A stretch of DNA of 64,000 nucleotides from Eonycteris spelaea. Its lineage: Eukaryota > Chordata > Mammalia > Chiroptera > Pteropodidae. The stretch spans positions 2,790,001 to 2,854,000 of the forward strand of contig PUFA01000006.1 of assembly GCA_003508835.1 (NCBI GenBank), in the 5' to 3' direction. A model generated the notes under the pieces. The model worked only from the letters and a program-made list of their open reading frames with translations. It was not told the DNA's origin and ran no database searches. Below, one piece after another: positions 59,096 to 64,000 of this stretch (the stretch's first letter is position 1; each line of letters starts with the position of its first letter). Position numbers and translations under genes: made by a program.

Positions 59096-59695
59096 TTCCC
59101 TCCTCCATATTTTCTCTATCATATAACTCTGTTTTTTCCTAGGATTCTACAGCCTTGTTTTCAACAATTAAACTTAACTTCTATTTTAGGCTATTATTCC
59201 ACTGGTGGGAGAAATAAGTTAATCTTTTTAGATTTTCCCTCCCCCTCTCCCTGACTCCAACCTCCAGAGAGCTTACAAAGTGCTAAGGTGTGCAGTGGTG
59301 GGTAGGCGTGGGGTGAGATGTTACCTGGTCTTCTGCATCTGACACCCACTGAGGGAACTTCACAGCTGTGAGGTCATCGGTCACCACAGATCACTGGATT
59401 GTGGATACAGTTTCATGACTGTAAATTTCTCCACATATCTCTCTTGGTTTGCACAGGACCTGATACTGGCTGGGCCATAATGAATGCAGAAGAAATGCTG
59501 AAACTCAATTGACTCATCCCCAAGACCTCTGGGCCACTGGGGCCTGGAAGAGAGCTGCATGTCTGTGCTAACTCTGAGGCTCTGTGCCAGGATTCTTAGA
59601 GAACCCCATATGTCATTGAGATCTCTTGGAATAATGTGTGCTGCCCATATGGTTTACAGATGGGCAACACACATGCAGCAACTCTTATTTTTCTG

Positions 59696-59940
59696 TGGTT
59701 TATTTATTCACCTACTGGTTTACAGGGTTTACAAGTTTATTGCAATTTCATGCACTCCACCTACCAGGCCATAGAATTTTGAGACACAGAGACCATTAAG
59801 TTTAAAGCGCTCATTTTATAGAAGAATAAAGTAAGACGCAGATAAAGGAAGTAAATTGTCCAAAGTCACAAAACAAGTTAGCAAGCATGGGCTAGAACCC
59901 AGTCACTTAATGTTAGGTTCCGTGTCCTTCCACAACACGA
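59696..59940 (-). repeat. MIR-like SINE, reverse, unit D
   Basis: Reversed MIR. 'gctagaacccagtcac' agrees with unit A and not with B or C. Confidence 0.6.
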
Positions 59941-60730
59941 TGCAGAGTACACTGTTAGCTCCATGAACTACATTGGTTCCATCCACCAAATCAGGTCTGT
60001 GAGCTGCATTGTTTCCATATACTCTTGGCTTATTTTCAATTGTCTACAGATATTTTTTGTTTGCATGTACCACTTTGAGTGTCTACTTCACCTTGGTCCT
60101 GTACTCTGTCTCTGTGCTACATCACTTACAGTACCATGCTTCATTTGCATTACATGTATTTTATTGGTTCCAGTGCCATTATGTTAGATTATATTATCAA
60201 TTTCATTATTTGCTGCTCTTGCTGTAGAGGGATTATATATCCAAAACCATTGCCACGTGACTTGCATTACTTTTCTCTGGGGAAAAAGATACTTCCTGCC
60301 CTTTTGCCATTAGGCTTGACTATGTGATTTACTTTGGACAATAGATGTGAGCAAAGAGATGTGTGTCACTTTGAAGCAGAAACGTTAAGAGTCATGTATA
60401 TGACCATTGTTCTTTTCCCTGTGTCCTAAGAATGGCATATTTCAGATAGGGCCTCTACCTTCAGATTGAACTCGAGAACCCAATGGCAGAAGCTCACAGG
60501 ACACCTACCACGGACATGGAACGTGACCAGTAAAGAACGTTTGCTGCTGTAAGCCCCTGCACCACAGTGTAGCAAGCTGACCAAGACAGCCACGTTGCTT
60601 TTATGTGCCACATTTGTTCTACCGACCAAGCACTATGGGTGCAAATGCATAATGTTGGAGGGATACACTATAGATGTTGTCTTTTTCTTCAGCATTGGAC
60701 ATCTACCCCAGGTCTTTCCTGGCTCCCAGT
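59941..60730. other. Unit D, 3' flank of the OR
   Basis: No gene recognised. Confidence 0.5.
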
Positions 60731-61669
60731 TCACGAGTTCATGCTACCCTGCCCCATCACTTTGAGAAAAGCCACTTTGATGTCCTTGTTCCTCAGACTA
60801 TAGACTAAAGGGTTGAGCAGGCATTGAAGACATTGTAAAGGAGTGTGACATGCTTGTTTTGCTCAGGAATAGCTGGAGTTGGGTCTCATGTAGATGTAGG
60901 TGACTGGAGTATAGAAGAGTGTGACCACAGTCAGGTGAGAAGCACATGTGGAGAAAGCCTTGCAGCGGCCTTGTGTGGACTTGATCTTGAGAATCGCCTG
61001 GCCTATGCGGATATAAGAGGCAAAAATGAGGGAAAGTGGGACAACAACCATGATCACACTGATAACCTGGTCCATCATCTCAATGACATGGGTATCCATG
61101 CAAGCCAAGCTCCGTACCGAGGGGCCTTCACAAAGTAGTGGTTGACATGTTGGGTCCACAGTATGGCAGCCTCATGGTGGTAAAAGTATGGATCAGAGGA
61201 AGAAGAAACCACAGGCCCCAGCCCAGCTGCCAGGCGTGCACACAGGCCCCAGCTGAGGATGACAGTATAATGCAGTGGGTGACAGATGGCTATGTATCGG
61301 TCATAAGCCATGACTACAAATAAAATGCATTCAGTTAACCCCAGGGCACAAAATATATACATCTGTAGCCAACAGCCAGCAAAGGAGATAGTCTGAGAAT
61401 GAGCAAGAAGATGTACCAAAACTGGGGCATGGTGGTAGTGATGTAGCTCATGTCCAACAGGGAGAGGATACAGAGGAAGAAGTACATGGGAGTATGAAGA
61501 TGCATGTTCAGGTAGATCAGCGTGACAATGAGCCCATTGCCCAGGACTGAGCTCAGGTAGAGGAGAAGGAAGACAATGAAGAGGATCCTGTTGGACAAGG
61601 GGTCACTGGAGAAGCCAAGCAGGATAAATTCGGAAACCCAGCTTTGGTTCTGCCTGGAGGCATCCACAT
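60731..61669 (-). pseudogene. Class II olfactory receptor, copy D, frameshifted
   Basis: 939 bp, start codon at 61669 and stop at 60731. A two-base loss near 61655 shifts the frame after MWMPP. Another frame reads TM1-TM2 (LGNGLIV, PMYFFL, LDMSYI) to 61425, where the short T run shared with copy C shifts it again. The next part reads through [21 protein letters not shown] and LAA; a C-run loss near 61224 resembles the one in copy B. From 61130 the frame is open through [29 protein letters not shown] and [12 protein letters not shown], and breaks near 60867 where two bases are missing. A G is missing near 60820, as in copy C. Confidence 0.93.
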
Positions 61670-61738
61670 GGTGTGGCCTGTAGAGAATCATACTCATTTA
61701 AGTACCATGCAAAGTATAGTAGTCTAGCAAGAATGTCG

Positions 61739-61925
61739 GCCCTGGAAGCAGATAGGCTAGGATTTTAATTCTGGCCCCACTACTCACCTGCTGTCTTGAA
61801 ACTCTCTAAGCCTCAGTCTCCTCAAATGTAAAATTAGCTAATAATACTCATCTCTTCGGTTTTCATAAGGAGTGGAGGCAATGTATATGAAGCATCTAAC
61901 ACAATGCCTTAACAATAACATTAAA
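61739..61925 (+). repeat. MIR SINE, forward, upstream of the OR, unit D
   Basis: MIR core and tail, about 70 bp from the OR start. Confidence 0.8.
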
Positions 61926-62264
61926 CTGATCATATGTAATCTCCCCAGTCTTACTCCACACCCCTCAGTGGACAAACTGGTCACTCCAGTATCTAGCAAC
62001 CATCAATTTACACCATATCTGTTCTAGTCCCCAAACCTTTAAGATGAAGTTCCCATCTGCCTTATGACCATGTGTCTGGATGTGCTGCAAGCCTCTCCTC
62101 ATCCTATGAACATTTTCATTTGTCAATTGACAATGTGAGGCTTTGCCAATAGAGGGTGCTAGCCAGGCACTGTGATGTGATAGCAGGAAGTTACTTCAAT
62201 CAGAAATGAGGTAGGTCAAATAGAAAATAAGTGGAAAGATGATAAATATGAACTTTAGTATGTA

Positions 62265-64000
62265 GATAATTACTTTAAATGCAAATGGACTAAATATTTT
62301 AATAAATGGCATATTTTCAAACTACTTTTAAAAAACTACATATTGTATACAAGAAACACATTTTAATCATTTTGCAACATATAAATATATCACCTTCAAC
62401 TTATACAATGTTATACCAGCTATGTCTCCAGTAAAGCTTGGAGGAAAAAAGAAACATACCTTAACATACAGATATAAACTCACTAGGAAGAAAGAATGGA
62501 AGAAAATATACCACACAAATACTAAACAAAGGAAACATGTTGTAGCTTCACAAAACATTTTTCAAAATAGAGTATATGCTGCATCATACATGTAAGCTAA
62601 AAAAATCTAAAGAATGAAAATAATTTAGAATATATTCTCTGATTACTATGAAACTGGCTTAAAATCAATTTCAAAATAAATATACTGGGAAGTATCCAAC
62701 TCATTTGAAATTAACATTACTGCTAAATAATGCACTGGAAAATGAAAAATCAATGGAAATTAGTATTTAGTGAACTAAGTGATGATGAAAATAAAACATT
62801 CTCAGTGTTATTGGGGAATTTATTTCCTTTCTTCATGATTTAAATGTGTATTTAGAAGAGAATATTAGCTAAAATTAATTAGTTAACCTTCCATCTCAAG
62901 AAACTGCAAATCGAATCCAAAAAGAATTTGTAGGAATGAAATAACAAAGGCAGAAAACAATTAAATGATAAGCAAACTTACAATGGAGAAAAATCAACAA
63001 AGTCAAAAATTCATTCTTTGAAATAATTAATATATAAGTCCTTAGACTGATAAAGAAAAAGAAATAAAGCACAAATTGCCAATATCTTGAGTTAGAGAAG
63101 AACATTACTACAATCCTATAGTCATTTAAAACACTTTCACACCAATTCGCTTGACAGTTAAATGAAATGGACAAATGTCTCAAAAAACACAAATTACCAA
63201 AACTGACACAAAAAGAAACAAGTCAAAAGAGTCCACTGTCTTTCAAAAAAAACTTAATCTATTACTTAAAACTTTCCTAGAAAGAAAACTCCAGGCCTAG
63301 ATAGCTTTACTGGTGGATTCTTTCAACATTTAAGAGAGGAATAACCCAATCATAACAAACTCATCCAAGGCATAGAAAAAGAATTAAAGTTTCTCCAAAT
63401 CATTTTATGAGACCAGCATGAACTAAATATCAAAAAATAACAGACATTACAAGAAGGAAAACTTAGAAACAAACCCCTCTCAAGAGCATTGTGGCAAACT
63501 CCGAACAGTACATTAGCCAATTGAATTCAGCAACATTAAAAGGAAAATATATCAACAATTGAATTGTGTTTATTACATGAATTCAAGTTTGATTTGGCTT
63601 TTGATTAGCTAACAATGTCATTCATCTTGTTAATGGAAGTAGAGAAAACAAAGTATATTATCAATAGATACAGAAAGAGCATTTGGTAAATGTCAAAATC
63701 ATTAAGGCTAGAAATAAACCCCTTCAAAAACTAGGATAGAAGTATTCCTTTGTAATGTGATAAATATTATCTTCAATAAAAGAAATAACCGACAGCAAAT
63801 GTCATTCTGAAAGGAAATATTGATAACTTACTCCTAACATTGGAAGTGAAACAAAAATGTTCATCATAACCATTTCAATAACTCTTGTACTGGTGGTCCT
63901 AGCTAGTGAAATAAGACAAGGAAAAGAAATGAAAGACCAAAGGATTGGAAAGGAAGAAAAAACTGTCATTTTCTGCAGACCACATAATTGCATAGGTTGA
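62265..64000 (+). repeat. L1 LINE ORF2 remnant, unit D (cut by window end)
   Basis: Homologous to 4730-6460. It keeps 63229-63785, which B and C lack, and shares other variants with A, for example 'ataatttagaatatattctctg' near 62620. Confidence 0.8.

Larger units (their letters stand above)
52797..64000 (+). repeat. Tandem segmental duplication, unit D (partial, with provirus)
   Basis: Fourth copy, cut by the window end inside the L1 ORF2 remnant. It holds a provirus at 53595-58307 in the same orientation and at the same target as unit C. Unlike B and C it keeps the L1 segment of about 557 bp (63229-63785), which otherwise occurs only in unit A. Confidence 0.95.

Noticed and set aside
1..64000. 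CRISPR arrays, bacterial operons, rRNA or tRNA genes
   Set aside because: No short direct repeat array with spacers, no cloverleaf with A and B boxes recognised, and codon and repeat content are mammalian.

Overview
This window is vertebrate nuclear DNA, almost certainly from a placental mammal. It has no compact operons. It carries MIR, L2 and L1 remnants, an old class III-like endogenous retrovirus (ERV) fragment, an intron-less class II olfactory receptor (OR) sequence, and a younger betaretrovirus-like provirus. The style of the L1 3' ends suggests a laurasiatherian (bat, carnivore or odd-toed ungulate), but that is a weak inference.

The whole window is one tandem segmental duplication. 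A unit of about 16 kb is present four times in the same orientation, and the window starts and ends inside the array. Using base 1 as an arbitrary phase, the units are A (1-16368), B (16369-32268), C (32269-52796) and D (52797-64000, cut by the window end). Units C and D are longer per period because each carries a provirus of about 4.7 kb at the same target base.

Order within a unit: non-coding DNA with the provirus site; an L2 scrap; a reverse MIR; the OR on the minus strand; a forward MIR just upstream of the OR start; about 3 kb of L1 ORF2 remnant (+); L2 (+); a (TAA)n microsatellite joined to a reverse MIR; about 1.7 kb with little recognisable content; a pair of opposed MIRs; an L1 3' scrap; an ERV protease/RT scrap (-); an L1 5'UTR plus ORF1 (+) interrupted by a nested L1 3' end; an L1 3' end; and L2 (+).

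The OR is the only host gene. All four copies (about 940 bp) show GN, PMYFFL, MAYDRY, KAFSTC and NPLVYSLRN motifs, and all four are broken by small indels. Some breaks are private and some are shared by pairs (A+B or C+D). Single-base, often homopolymer, indels are also common in the non-coding DNA, so some breaks may be assembly errors.

The provirus in C and D is antisense to the window. It has paired LTRs of about 435 bp, a 6-bp target duplication (CTAATC), an 18-nt primer-binding site matching tRNA-Lys3, a polypurine tract, and an internally deleted body: a gag N-terminal part, an RT thumb part, an integrase C-terminal part, a shortened env surface part and a transmembrane part. Units A and B keep the empty site. 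C and D share the provirus, but B and C share a deletion of about 555 bp in the L1, so the array did not grow by simple stepwise duplication. I found no new defence, mobile or regulatory system. The value of the window is this evolutionary patchwork.
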